DNA of 64,000 nt from Whalleya microplaca (Eukaryota; Ascomycota; Sordariomycetes; Xylariales; Xylariaceae), in NCBI GenBank assembly GCA_022497155.1, contig MU385732.1:372001-436000 (forward strand). Reading direction: 5' to 3'. The position numbers were made by a program, and so were the translations under genes. The notes beneath the pieces are model-generated. The model did no database searches. It saw only the letters and a list, made by a program, of their open reading frames with translations, and was not told where the DNA came from. Shown one piece after another: positions 46,066-56,656 of the stretch. Each line of letters starts with the position of its first letter. The first letter of the stretch is position 1.

Positions 46066-46776
46066 CCTCAAGGGTTACGCATATAGATGGTGGGCTTTGT
46101 GTTGAAGGAATGACGGGACAGCATTTGCGAAAGAATTGAGTGCATGTCTAAACAATATTTAGGTACGTAGTACATATGCATGCTTATCGATAAGACGGGG
46201 AAAAGTTCAAATCTTACCTAAGCAATCTGCTAAGTTACACGTGCATATCCATGTGTGTGTACATGCCTTTACGTAGTCCTCAGTGCTGTCTGCATGTGCT
46301 ACGTATCGAAGTCGGCAAAATATTTTACATAGTCACTATCATTTATTCATTAGTTCAAGCCCGAACATTCTCAATTACTGGTTCTGCAAATTGTTAGTGA
46401 ACATCTAAATTATTCTGTCATCAGGCTAGCCACTGGTAAGTACTTACAGCGTAGGTATGTATGCACATACGTAAGTACCAAAACTGTACATACTTATCAC
46501 AGGTCTAGCTTGTTTCGGCTGGCCCAGTGAGCCTGTCGGCGGTTTATCCTCGGCGACAAGCCCCCAACATGGCATTCCTAGCAGCCCGCAGCCTACCTAG
46601 GCAGCTAGGCTCAAAGAGATGTGCAACAGCCCGCTAATTATGACGCTGATGAGCTGGTTGCAACTTACAACTTGCAAGGTGCCAGGAGCGGATGATCAAG
46701 CGATCCACCCTTGTACAGCTGTACAATCTCTCCTTCTCACCCGTGGACGTCTTGACCGTTTCTTCCAACTACACCA
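46066..46776. other. Intergenic flank of the AT-rich element
   Basis: Normal-GC intergenic DNA between FYV7 and the element boundary. Microsatellite-like ACATACGTAAGTAC stretches near 46.15-46.5 kb. No gene. Confidence 0.45.
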
Positions 46777-46784
46777 CGTGTACC
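46777..46784 (+). repeat. Putative 8-bp target-site duplication, left copy
   Basis: CGTGTACC, identical to 53906-53913, lies directly outside the putative left terminal inverted repeat. Confidence 0.55.
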
Positions 46785-46789
46785 GGGCT

Positions 46790-46810
46790 TCGTTAACGGA
46801 GCACCTGTTC
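46790..46810 (+). repeat. Left 21-bp inverted repeat of the AT-rich element
   Basis: Begins TCGTTAACGGAG and is the exact reverse complement of 53880-53900. Confidence 0.85.
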
Positions 46811-47714
46811 GTTCCACTTATTTAGCTTCCCGCGACTTCAGGATATTGTACCCTTTGTACCCTACCCGCGTTTCGCGGCTATTTAATATGGAGATTAAAG
46901 GCGCGTATTTACGCGTAATATATTTATATATCGCGTTATATTAAAATTTCTTAACCCTTTTATTTATAACTTTTTTTTATAGTAATGAAAATTAAAGCTA
47001 TTTTAATATAACCTTTAATAATATTTTTAATAACTTTAAAGTTTTATAAGCCTTTTTTTTACCGCTATTTTATTAATATAACTATAGTTTTTTGTTTATT
47101 ATTTTTATCGGCGCATTAATTTATATATATACCTTTTATTAAGCTTATTATTAGCCGTTTTTAACGTATTTTTTATAAATAACTATTTACTCGACTTTAG
47201 ATTTTATAGCTTTAATCGATTTTAATTTTAATCTCGTTCGAAATCGAGATTTTAATTTATATATATTTTTTCCGGCCTATTTTTAGCCGCTTTAACATGT
47301 TTACGGATAACTGTTAATTCGGCTTTAAATTCCGATTTTATACTATAAATTATACGGCTTTAAATCTAAGAGAATTTTAATATTAAAAATGCCCGGCGGT
47401 AAATAATTTACGCTAATAATAATTAGGCTTATTAAATATTTTTTTCTTAAACTATTTAAATAAATATTAACGGCTTATCGAGATAAACTTTTTAATAATC
47501 CGCTTATAATAAACCTATATTTTAACGGCTTATTAAAACGGATTTTTTAATTCTTTTATTATAAATATCTTATAAATCGGGCTTTATTATATTAGTTTTT
47601 TATAGGAAAAATATAGCGGATTTTTGCGTATATAAACGGATAACTATCCATTTTTAAAAAAAAAGCACGTTAAAAATTGAAATATTATTAATAATAAACG
47701 GGAAAAATTAAAAA

Positions 47715-47880
47715 TTTATTAGTAATCGGGAGGGAAAAGTTGAAATTTTATTAGCAGTAATAAAGGGTATATTTAATATATATAATTACGCATAATATTT
47801 ATTAATAATCGGGAGGGAAAAGTTGAAATTTTATTAGCAGTAATAAAAGGTATATTTAATATACGTAATTACGTATTATA
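47715..47880 (+). repeat. Two tandem copies of an 83-bp unit
   Basis: The block containing CGGGAGGGAAAAGTTG recurs with a period of 83 bases (CGGG at 47727 and 47810), followed by TATTTAATATA in both. Lies in the decayed element. Confidence 0.75.
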
Positions 47881-48516
47881 TAAAGGAGTTATATATATAA
47901 TTATATATAATATTAAATATTATATTAATTTTTTAAAATTTTAATTTACGTAATTTCGAGCTATATAATTTCAAGCTTAAATTTAATTATTATATATATA
48001 ATTACGTATTAAATTATATTAATCCTTAATATTATATATATAATTGCGCATTTATAACTATAAGCTTTTTTAACGCTCTTTAGCTTTTTTAACGTTTTTT
48101 AACTTTTATAACCCCTTAAATTAACTACTTAAATTCCTTATTATTAAGCTATATTTAGACCTAATATAATAAGTTTATCGGCTATTTAAATGCCTTTTTT
48201 TATTATATTAATATATAATAAATCCTTTATAAAGCTTTAATAAACCTATCGTACTGGTATTTTAACTGCCTTAAAGTTTTATTATTGCCTTAAATATACT
48301 AGTTAAAACTTAAATATAATATAAAAAATAATATAATAAAGAATTTTATATTTAGCGCTTTAACGAAAATTAAAGTTTTTATATTCCTTTTTCGCTTTTA
48401 TTTAACGGTTTTATTTACGCTAAAAAATAAATTATAAAACCTTTAATTTTTAATTACTTAAAAGCGGCCGCTAAAATATAATAATTATAGTTTCGATCCT
48501 AATCCTATCTTTAAAC

Positions 48517-48521
48517 CTTAA
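48517..48521 (+). repeat. Target-site duplication of solo LTR, left
   Basis: CTTAA, matching 48757-48761. Confidence 0.75.
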
Positions 48522-48756
48522 TGTTACGGGGTATACGCTTACGAAAGACAGGGCTTAGGATTTGGCTGTATTACTAGTAAAATTATCAACATGGGGAGGA
48601 AAAGGAAAGGAAGAAGCAAGCCTGACAAGGCCTGCTAGAAATTACCATGTACGCAAGGTGGGGTAGCTTAGTCATCTGGGTGATTACAGCGTTTGCATAC
48701 CCCACCTAATCCTAATCCTAACCCCAGTTCTAACTAGTCCCGATTCGGCCGTAACA
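48522..48756. mobile_element. Solo LTR, 235 bp, inserted in the AT-rich element
   Basis: A normal-GC island in the AT-rich block. It begins TGTTACGG and ends CCGTAACA (8-bp inverted termini, TG...CA) and is flanked by a perfect 5-bp direct repeat CTTAA on both sides. These are the hallmarks of an LTR-retrotransposon long terminal repeat left behind after recombination. No internal coding or second LTR is present. The lack of AT-decay means it arrived after the surrounding DNA had mutated, or it escaped RIP because it is short. A MITE-like DNA element is less likely given the TG..CA ends. Confidence 0.75.
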
Positions 48757-48761
48757 CTTAA
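48757..48761 (+). repeat. Target-site duplication of solo LTR, right
   Basis: CTTAA, matching 48517-48521. Confidence 0.75.
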
Positions 48762-49699
48762 ATTCGAAAACTTTTATTTCTAATAATAATAAAAATTTTA
48801 ATAGATTTAATTAAAAGCTTTTAAATCCGATATTTCCGGCTACGCGATAAGCATTCCTTATTCCTATCTTTTTTTTCCTAAATTTTATAAAACAACAGAA
48901 ATAAATATTTCGACTTTATAAAAAAGTCTTTTATAATAAGCCAGATTTTATTACATAAAGCAAATTCGAAAAATTTAAGCCGTAATAATTTCCGACTTAT
49001 TACTAATAATTTAAGGCCGAAAATTAACTAAATAGTATAAAACTATCTTTTTATTATTGTTATTATAAAAATAAAATATAAGAATTTAAAGCTAATTAAC
49101 GTATTAAATATAAGAAATAAACTATTTATTAGCCTGCAAATTATAAAACTATTAAACTTTAAGGCAATAATATAAAGTATTTTTATAACAATTAAAAAAA
49201 TATAAACTATATAAAACTTTATAATAGCTTTCGTTTTTAAATTTAAACCTAACTAATAAACTAATAAATCCCGAAATAAATTAAAAATCTACTAAACGGC
49301 AAAAAAAAAACCTATTAATTCGATTAACACTTTAAAATTACGGAATAAAATATATTAAAACTTAAGATATTAAAAATATCTATAACGCTTTAAAAAAAAC
49401 CGCGGGAATAATTTAAAACCGACTTTAACTTTTTATACTTATATCGATAATTTTAATAAAAATATTTAGCTTAAAGAAGTCGATAAATAGTTCTGCCGTT
49501 TAAAATAACAGATTTATTATTACAAGCGTTTTATAAGATAATAAAATAACGTAAAATTTAAAGCTTTTATTTAATTACGCAAGAATTCTTTCGATATTTT
49601 TATATAATAAAACATAATTACGTTAATAGATTTTACGTATAATATAATAATATATAAACAAAAATAATATTTATTTAATATCCTAATATACGACAATTT

Positions 49700-51000
49700 T
49701 AATAACTAAATCTTTTATATATTTTTTTATACTAAATATTAAAATTTAATAATAATTCGCCTATATCTTTAGGTTATTATTAAGTGGTTTAATAGTTTCG
49801 AATATAGCTAAAAGCCGCGGTATATATTTATAAATAACGATAATGTTAAATAAAAGGCCGTATGTAAAGCCTTTTTTATTATAGCCGATTTAGGCAACAA
49901 TTAGCTAGCTAATGTCATTTATTTTTTCTATACGCATTACGTTAAGGAAACTTTAATGCGGCGTATTAAAGCTAAAAGCTTACCGCTAAAAGTATATAAA
50001 TGCTTTATAACTACGCTATATATACGTAATTCCTTTAATAGCTGCTATAATTTTATAAATAAAGTTATTACAATTTATAAGGAATGCGGGAGCCCTAAAA
50101 ACGCCGAATATATTATTAAAAATTACACTTTAAAATTATAGGTATAAATATATTATACTCGAATAAAAAATCCACTACTTTTTTAATACTTTATAACAAA
50201 TGCAGTCGAATTATAATATTTAATGTTAAAAATAAACGGCGCAAAATATTAAATAGCTATTTACGGGACTTTATTTATTAGCGTTATATTTATATAATAT
50301 AGGGAAAAAAACAAGCTTATAAAAGCCAAATTTATTATAAATAAGACTAAAAAAAGCATGCTACTTTTTATTTAAGGCTTTCCGGACTGGGGATTTAAAG
50401 ATCTGCCTTTTAAGGCGTAAGCTATTATCGAAAAGCAATATTTTAAGGCTAAGAAAACTTATAACGAAAATAATAATACGGCTATTAATTATTATAAAAA
50501 TGTCGTTATTTATAATTTTAAAAAGCTTATTAATAACGACAATAATAACGATAAAGATATATATAATAAGCCTAAACCTTTTTTTTACTTTTATTTATAA
50601 TATAAAAAATAGTTATTTCTTTATAAATATATCTTCCTTTATTAATTATTATATAGCCTCTTATTTAAAGAAACTTTCGCAGGCTTTATTTATAAATAAA
50701 AAAGTGATAGCTTTAAGATATTCGAGCATTTTAAACGGCCGGTATATAAAAGTAGTTACGATTATATATATAATATCCTCCTAAAAATAAAGGTAAATTT
50801 CGGGAAAATTATTAACTAGTTTTAAAGAAAAGTATATAAATATTATAATAAGTTATAAAACGGATTACAAGCGCCGTCTATATATAAAAAGAAAATAAAG
50901 GCGTTAAAAAAGCAGATACGGGTTGCCTTTCGATCGATAAACGAATTAACGCCGGCAGGGAGGCGTTAAGTTATAATATCTTTAAAAAATCTAATTTGCG
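49700..51000 (+). pseudogene. Transposase-like remnant (possibly MULE-type), RIP-degraded
   Basis: The plus strand keeps stretches of protein-like sequence in one or neighbouring frames between many TAA/TAG codons. They include PRYIFINNDN (a DxD-like block), KAFFIIADLGNN, MRRIKAKSLPLKVYKCF (the longest intact piece, 49956-50141), KECGSPKNAEYIIKN, TNAVE, GFPDWGFKDLP and, near 50.9 kb, RVAFRSINELTPAGRR. The order DxD-like, then a helical region, then TNAVE is reminiscent of the MULE-type transposase fold with its downstream C-terminal domain. Family assignment is tentative because so many residues have been lost. Many stops sit where Gln or Trp codons would be expected after C-to-T or G-to-A change. 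Confidence 0.4.
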
Positions 51001-51156
51001 TAAAAAAAAATTAATTTTTAATTAATAAATAAATTAAATAAGCTAAGATAAAAAAATATATACGTTTAAATATTATTATAGTTTTAAAGAAATTAGGCGT
51101 TATTAAATATTATTATAAGTTATTATAAGTTGTTATTAAAATACTTAATTAAAAAT

Positions 51157-51395
51157 ATTAAGATTTATTATATAAAAAATATATATTTATTTATTAATAA
51201 AATATATTACGGGATAAGTAACTTTATTATTAGGTAAAATATAGTTATTTTTATTTTATATTATTAAAAAAGTATTATAACATTTAATTAATAGTATTAA
51301 AATTTATTATATAAGGGATATATATTTATTTATTAATAAAATATATTACGGGATAAATAACTTTACTATTAAATAAAATAATCTTATATATTATA
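51157..51395 (+). repeat. Direct repeat of about 140-bp period
   Basis: A segment containing ATATTACGGGATAA and TATTTATTTATTAATAAA occurs twice, about 140 bases apart, with few differences. Part of the decayed element. Confidence 0.65.
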
Positions 51396-51404
51396 TATAT
51401 ATAA

Positions 51405-51925
51405 CTTACGTATTTAAAATAAACACTTTAGATTTATATGCGCAAATTTGCGCACCTAAAATAAGTATTTTAAATTTATATATATAAATTTATATACCTA
51501 AAATAAGCATTTTAAATTTATATAAGTATTATATATATAAATTTACATACTTAAAATAAACATTTCAGATTTATATATATAAATTTACGCATTTAAAGTA
51601 AGTATTTTAGATTTATATACGTAAATTTGCGCATTTAAAATAAGCATTTTAGATTTATATATATAAATTTGCGTACTTAAAGTAAGCATTTTAGATTTAT
51701 ATATATAGATTTACGTACCTAAAGTAAGTATTTTAGATTTATATACGTAGATTTACGCACTTAAAATAAGCATTTCAGATTTATATACGCAGATTTACGT
51801 ATTTAAAGTAAGCATTTTAGATTTATATATATAGATTTGCGTATTTAAAGTAAGTATTTTAAATTTATATACGCAGATTTACATATTTAAAGTAAGCATT
51901 TCAGATTTATATATATAATTACGTA
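51405..51925 (+). repeat. 42-bp minisatellite, about twelve diverged copies
   Basis: Units of the form AAGTAAGCATTTTAGATTTA plus TATATATAAATTTGCGTACTTA recur head-to-tail with a period near 42. Copies differ mainly at C/T and G/A positions (ACGC versus ATAT, GCG versus ATA). Confidence 0.85.
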
Positions 51926-52086
51926 TATAAAACATATTATAGAAAAAATATATAAATTATATATAAAATAAATTTATATTTATTCGGCTAGCCCGGCTAT
52001 TAATTCCGCTAAAACCTTATTATTGTTATCGTTATTATCGTTTTTTTCTTTATTTAAAATTTCTTTAAATAGCCGAAACTATAGGT

Positions 52087-52142
52087 TTTTTTTTTCCTTT
52101 TTTTTTTCTCCCTTTTTTTCTTTTTTTTTCTTTTCTTTTTTT
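52087..52142 (+). repeat. Pyrimidine tract
   Basis: Nearly pure T/C run (TTTTTTTCCTTTT, CTCCCTTT) inside the AT-rich element. Confidence 0.8.
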
Positions 52143-53264
52143 ACCTCCGCCTCCGCTTTTACAAAAGCGGCTAACCGAGCTTTTAAATTAATATAAGCGC
52201 CGGCCCGCTTAATTTCAGATAAAAACTTATAATATTTTATTAATTTTAAGCCGGCAAAATTAAAGGGTATAATAAGCAGCAGTAGTATTAATGCTACTAC
52301 TATTATTACTTATAAGGATATTTAGCTTATTGTTATTATAATAAACGCGGGGGCGGTAATATATCGAGAAATAATAACTATTTATTATTAGCTTTATATT
52401 TAAGTCTTATAAATTTTAGTGGCTATATATATACGCTAATAAAGAGCAGGTACTTTTTTGCCTATTATAATAGCAATAAATATAAGTATTATTTAATATA
52501 TTGGTTTAGCGGTTAAGGAGGGCCGGCTTACGTATATAAAAAGCCTAAAGACTTTTTTTTTCGATATAGTTATTATATTAGGCGTTATCCTGCCGTACCG
52601 GGCTATAAACTTAAGCATATATAGCTAAAATGTTTTTTTATAAACTTTTAGTTAATATATATAATATAATTAAAGCGGCTTATTATATTTATAATTAGCG
52701 CGGCTTTTAATAGCGGCAAAAGGGCGGGAGTTAATTAGTTATTTTAGATTTATAATTAAGGGGTTATTAATAATTAAATCTAATAATTTTATAATAAAGC
52801 TATAATTTAAGCGGGGGCGGGAGGTAAGGCATAAATAAACTGCCGAAATAGCTTTTTATACTATTTAGCGGCTTATAATATAGTTGATTATATCCGGATA
52901 TATTTAGTTATTTGGTATAAATTTATAAATACGTACGGGAGGCCACGCGGCGTTAGCGCTCGCGATAACGGAAGCGCGAAATGTTATTTTCCGAAAAAGA
53001 AATGTTATAAAGGTCGGCGATAGCGGCTATAATAATAATAGTAATAATGATAATAATAGTGGTGGTAATAGTAATAATAGTAGTAATAGTAATAATAGCG
53101 GCAGTAAAATTAGTTTAAAAAGGTTATAATTAATAAATTTAAGCCTAATAGGTATATAATTATATTTATATCTTATTTTATCACTTTAATATTATATATA
53201 TATATAGTTATATATATAAATTCCGATAGCTATTTATAATTTAATTGCTAAATTAAAAAGTAAT

Positions 53265-53610
53265 AAATTAATATATATAATTATATATATATATATATAT
53301 ATAATAAAACTAATAATTAAATAATATATATAGCCGAATTATTATATATATATATAATAAAACTAATAATTAAATATTATATATAACCGAATCATTATAT
53401 ATATATATAAATTACTATATATATATATAATTATATATATATATATATAATAAAACTAATAATTAAATATTATATATAGCTAAATTACTATATATATATA
53501 TAAATTACTATATATATATATAATTACGTATATATATATATATAATAAAACTAGTAGTTAAATATTATATATAGCCGAATTATTATAATATATATAATTA
53601 TATATATAAT
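53265..53610 (+). repeat. (TA)n-based tandem repeat array
   Basis: TATATATA runs alternate with AATAAAACTAATAATTAAATA and GCCGAATTATTA, each pattern repeated four or more times. Confidence 0.75.
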
Positions 53611-53879
53611 TTACTAGCTTAATAGCTTTAATTTAATAATAATAAGCAGGAAATAATTAAATAGCCTAACTGCTTACTATATTAGATAATTTAAATGCCT
53701 TAAACGCTCCCGTATTATATAAATAATATTATTTCCAGTTATATTAGTAAATATAAGCGCGAAAAGGCGATTACCTAGCCAATCGGGACTTCCGGCTTTT
53801 AATTACCGTACAAAATTGGTGGAGCAGCGAAGTAGCCAGTATATTACGCAAAGGTCAAAATCTGCCCTGTGCCGTGCAT

Positions 53880-53900
53880 GAACAGGTGCTCCGTTAACGA
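53880..53900 (-). repeat. Right 21-bp inverted repeat of the AT-rich element
   Basis: Exact reverse complement of 46790-46810. Confidence 0.85.
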
Positions 53901-53905
53901 CCCAG

Positions 53906-53913
53906 CGTGTACC
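53906..53913 (+). repeat. Putative 8-bp target-site duplication, right copy
   Basis: CGTGTACC, identical to 46777-46784. Confidence 0.55.
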
Positions 53914-54220
53914 TACCTACATTGACGGCTCTGTCTGGACCAGAGCATAATAAGGCAGTATTGTATTTAATATCCCGTTTGAAGTCGGCGGGCTCCTTAT
54001 GATATTAAAATTTAAGTCTCCAAAGGTGGATGCTTACTATCTCGTTTCAAATTACTTTGTGTTTCCAACCAATGGTCCAAGCAGCCAAGTTCGATGAGTC
54101 AGTTGCTCCAACTGATATCGACCAACATCCTCGCAATAGACAATCTTTTTTTCAGAAGTTTGACAATGCTTCAGATTCGCTTATAACCGCTCTAGACCAA
54201 CGTGACAGCCCAGATGCAGC

Positions 54221-56656
54221 ATGCCCATCTTCCCCCAATATCTGGAGGGGAGAGAGTCGTCGATCATGGGGTCACCACCCGACCAATTTCAACATGATAT
54301 GCCAACGCCACCTAACGTTGCTTTAGCCAGGAAACAGTCGGAGGAGAGCATTAGGACCGAGCTATGCGAGGGCCCAATTTCCGAAAGTCTGCCACCACGA
54401 ACCCCCGAACGAGACCATTTATCAGATACGTGCTCCGATCGAGCAGAGTTAATTGAGCGCCTGAAAAGAGGCGAAAGCCCGACTTGGATTCCCAACCGAC
54501 ACGTTTGTAGCTCCTTCTCCCCTCCGAGGGAAACGTGGCCTGTCCTTGAAACTAATCCCTCGGCTGTCCTCCAGCTAGAATCAATATGGAATCAAGAGCC
54601 CACCTCTCCTACCAGAAGTCCCAAGCGGGCCAATGCCACCTCACCGACTTTACTGCCGCCACCTACGATAACGCCCGAGAAGCGAGAATCAGATTCGGAT
54701 GATGAGAGGAGGCAGGAGGGATTAAACATCGAACGTCCACGTTCAGCTCTTCACAGTGGTGACTTCACCCAGGAAGAGGAGCTTCAAGATGGTAGCCCCC
54801 AAGATCGAAGGAAAACTCGTAACCATCAAAGTTTTAGCGGTATTAATGACCCATGGTTGGCCACCTCGCCCCCAAGAGATTTTTCCACTTTCCATTTTGA
54901 AAGACAGCATATAAATACGAGGCAGTTGGAGGAGACGCCCTCGGAATTTTCGTCTTTATCTTCGTCTATCTCTTCAAGCTTCGTCTACAAGCCGCCGACC
55001 AGCCCTCTAGTCCAGTCGGAGAGTAATGATGACATCGATCTAACCTCTCCAATGCATAGCATTGATATCCAGTCCTACCTTGCTGAGAATCCAAGGCGGT
55101 ACACCTTAATGTCTCGTGCTGCGTCTTTCGCATACTCCACAAGTCCATCACCAGGCCGGCCGTCTTCTTCACGCCAAGAGAGAAACTTCCCTTACCAAGC
55201 ACATCAACCAAGACGATCTCTCACTTCAAATCCCATTCATACTACAGCTGCATCACCACAGACTCCAGCATTCTTGCGATCTAGGCGACCATCTTACAGT
55301 TCAGATGTCTCACCGATACAACATGCATCTATGGTAGGGTCTTATGAGGAAAGCATCTTACGCGGACGCATGTCTACGACTCCATCAAAACCCCTCGACT
55401 TCTTAGCACAAATTGGTGTACTTGGCTTGGGCGAGTGCAAGTCAAGCCTAAGATGCCCGTCTCACGTGACCCTGCCATTTCCTGCCGTTTTCTACAGTTA
55501 CGCCAGCTCCTCGCAAGGACGCTCTAAGATGGATGACGGACCAAGTCCGTACGTGGGTCAGGTTGACTTGGAGAACGGTCTGTCAAATCCAGAGGAAGAA
55601 GCGAGATCAAAACGCAAGATTAAAAGTCGGGCTTTAGAACGGATGGTAGCGGAAGATGATCAAATGAGGATAAAAAACCGCCCTTCGGAACCATCAGAGC
55701 GCGACGCTCGTAGAGCTGAACGACCCAAACGCAGGTCGAGCTCTCCAAGGGCGCCCCCTGGCGGAAGCTACCGTATTCCTAAAAAGGGACAGATTCAAAT
55801 CATCATAAAGAATCCTAACAAGACCGCTGTGAAGTTGTTCTTAGTTCCATATGACCTAGCAGGGATGGAGCCCGGCACGAAGACTTTTATTCGCCAACGC
55901 AGCTATTCGGCTGGGCCCATCATTGACAATATGCCAGATTTGAAAGACAACAGCACGGCCGATCGCCCGGTCCTAAGGTATCTTGTCCATTTGCACATAT
56001 GCTGTCCCTCGAAAGGGCGGTATTTCTTGTACAAAAGTATCCGGGTTGTATTTGCGAACCGCGTACCGGATGGGAAAGAGAAACTTCGAAATGAGATAAC
56101 TCTTCCTGAGCCTAAATTCACTAGCTACAAACCAATTAGGATGATGCATCCCCCTATTTCGGGAGGCACTGGTCCTGGGGCCAACCTAGCTACTGACAAG
56201 GCATATAGACGACGTAGTTCCGGGCTCTATTTTGGAAGTACAACCCATGCGGCAGGCGGCTTTCCGCCAGCGCATACATTACACCAGCCCAACTTTTTTA
56301 ACTTTGGCAGGGACAACGTACCCATTGAGCCTATCCCGTCAAACAGTGGAACGAGATCAATGCAACAGAGAGGCAGCTCTTCAGGTGCAGCTAATATTCA
56401 GTCACCAGATTCGTCCCAACCTAGCCGTCCAACTACACAGGACACCAATGATATATTCCCTTGGGATGGTGTGGATAATCCACTTGACGATAGATACAAC
56501 AAACTTAGCAAAGGGGATGTTGGATACGGAGGCAATGCCTTCGCTGGCCTCATCAATGGCCAGCCTGCCGTTGCGGAGAGCTTGCTTTCGCAAAGACTGA
56601 GGTCGCTGGGGGTCCAAGGCCAGGCGAATCAGGAGTCGGGGACAATGGAGGAGTAG
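54221..56656 (+). CDS. Atos-like protein (DUF4210 and chromosome-segregation domain)
   Basis: An 811-residue single-exon frame starting MPIFPQYLEG. Residues 1-360 are disordered and Ser/Pro-rich but include ELIERLKRGESPTWIPNRH, a conserved-looking N-terminal block. The DUF4210 domain lies at about 370-455 (GSYEESILRGRMSTTPSKPL, FLAQIGVLGLGECKSSLRCP, LPFPAVFYSYASS). The chromosome-segregation/Atos C-terminal domain lies at about 517-640 (YRIPKKGQIQIIIKNPNKTA, VKLFLVPYDLAGM, LRYLVHLHICCPSKGRYFLY). A Ser/Gly-rich tail follows. The family (Atos/FAM214; fission-yeast relative implicated in meiotic chromosome segregation) is thought to act in the nucleus. A later start at 54266 is possible. It begins only about 300 bp from the edge of the AT-rich element but is itself intact. 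Confidence 0.82.
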   Translation: MPIFPQYLEGRESSIMGSPPDQFQHDMPTPPNVALARKQSEESIRTELCEGPISESLPPRTPERDHLSDTCSDRAELIERLKRGESPTWIPNRHVCSSFSPPRETWPVLETNPSAVLQLESIWNQEPTSPTRSPKRANATSPTLLPPPTITPEKRESDSDDERRQEGLNIERPRSALHSGDFTQEEELQDGSPQDRRKTRNHQSFSGINDPWLATSPPRDFSTFHFERQHINTRQLEETPSEFSSLSSSISSSFVYKPPTSPLVQSESNDDIDLTSPMHSIDIQSYLAENPRRYTLMSRAASFAYSTSPSPGRPSSSRQERNFPYQAHQPRRSLTSNPIHTTAASPQTPAFLRSRRPSYSSDVSPIQHASMVGSYEESILRGRMSTTPSKPLDFLAQIGVLGLGECKSSLRCPSHVTLPFPAVFYSYASSSQGRSKMDDGPSPYVGQVDLENGLSNPEEEARSKRKIKSRALERMVAEDDQMRIKNRPSEPSERDARRAERPKRRSSSPRAPPGGSYRIPKKGQIQIIIKNPNKTAVKLFLVPYDLAGMEPGTKTFIRQRSYSAGPIIDNMPDLKDNSTADRPVLRYLVHLHICCPSKGRYFLYKSIRVVFANRVPDGKEKLRNEITLPEPKFTSYKPIRMMHPPISGGTGPGANLATDKAYRRRSSGLYFGSTTHAAGGFPPAHTLHQPNFFNFGRDNVPIEPIPSNSGTRSMQQRGSSSGAANIQSPDSSQPSRPTTQDTNDIFPWDGVDNPLDDRYNKLSKGDVGYGGNAFAGLINGQPAVAESLLSQRLRSLGVQGQANQESGTMEE

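Larger units (their letters stand above)
46785..53905. mobile_element. RIP-degraded DNA transposon, about 7.1 kb
   Basis: A 21-bp perfect inverted repeat lies at 46790-46810 and 53880-53900, and the 8-bp direct repeat CGTGTACC sits five bases outside it on each side, as expected for a DNA transposon with a target duplication. The interior from about 46870 to 53760 is extremely AT-rich and saturated with TAA/TAG in all frames, the usual look of RIP. A transposase-like remnant is recognisable on the plus strand around 49.7-51.0 kb. Tandem repeats occupy much of the remainder. The outermost five bases of the two ends match poorly, so the exact termini are tentative. A composite of several decayed elements is the alternative. 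Confidence 0.62.

Noticed and set aside
48700..48735. CCTAATCCTAATCCTAACCCC as an interstitial telomere repeat
   Set aside because: Only about three imperfect units and not TTAGGG-type in phase; it lies inside the solo LTR.
50500..50784. 94-residue plus-strand frame in the AT-rich element
   Set aside because: Ile/Tyr/Asn/Lys-only composition from AT-saturated DNA; a chance open frame in decayed sequence.
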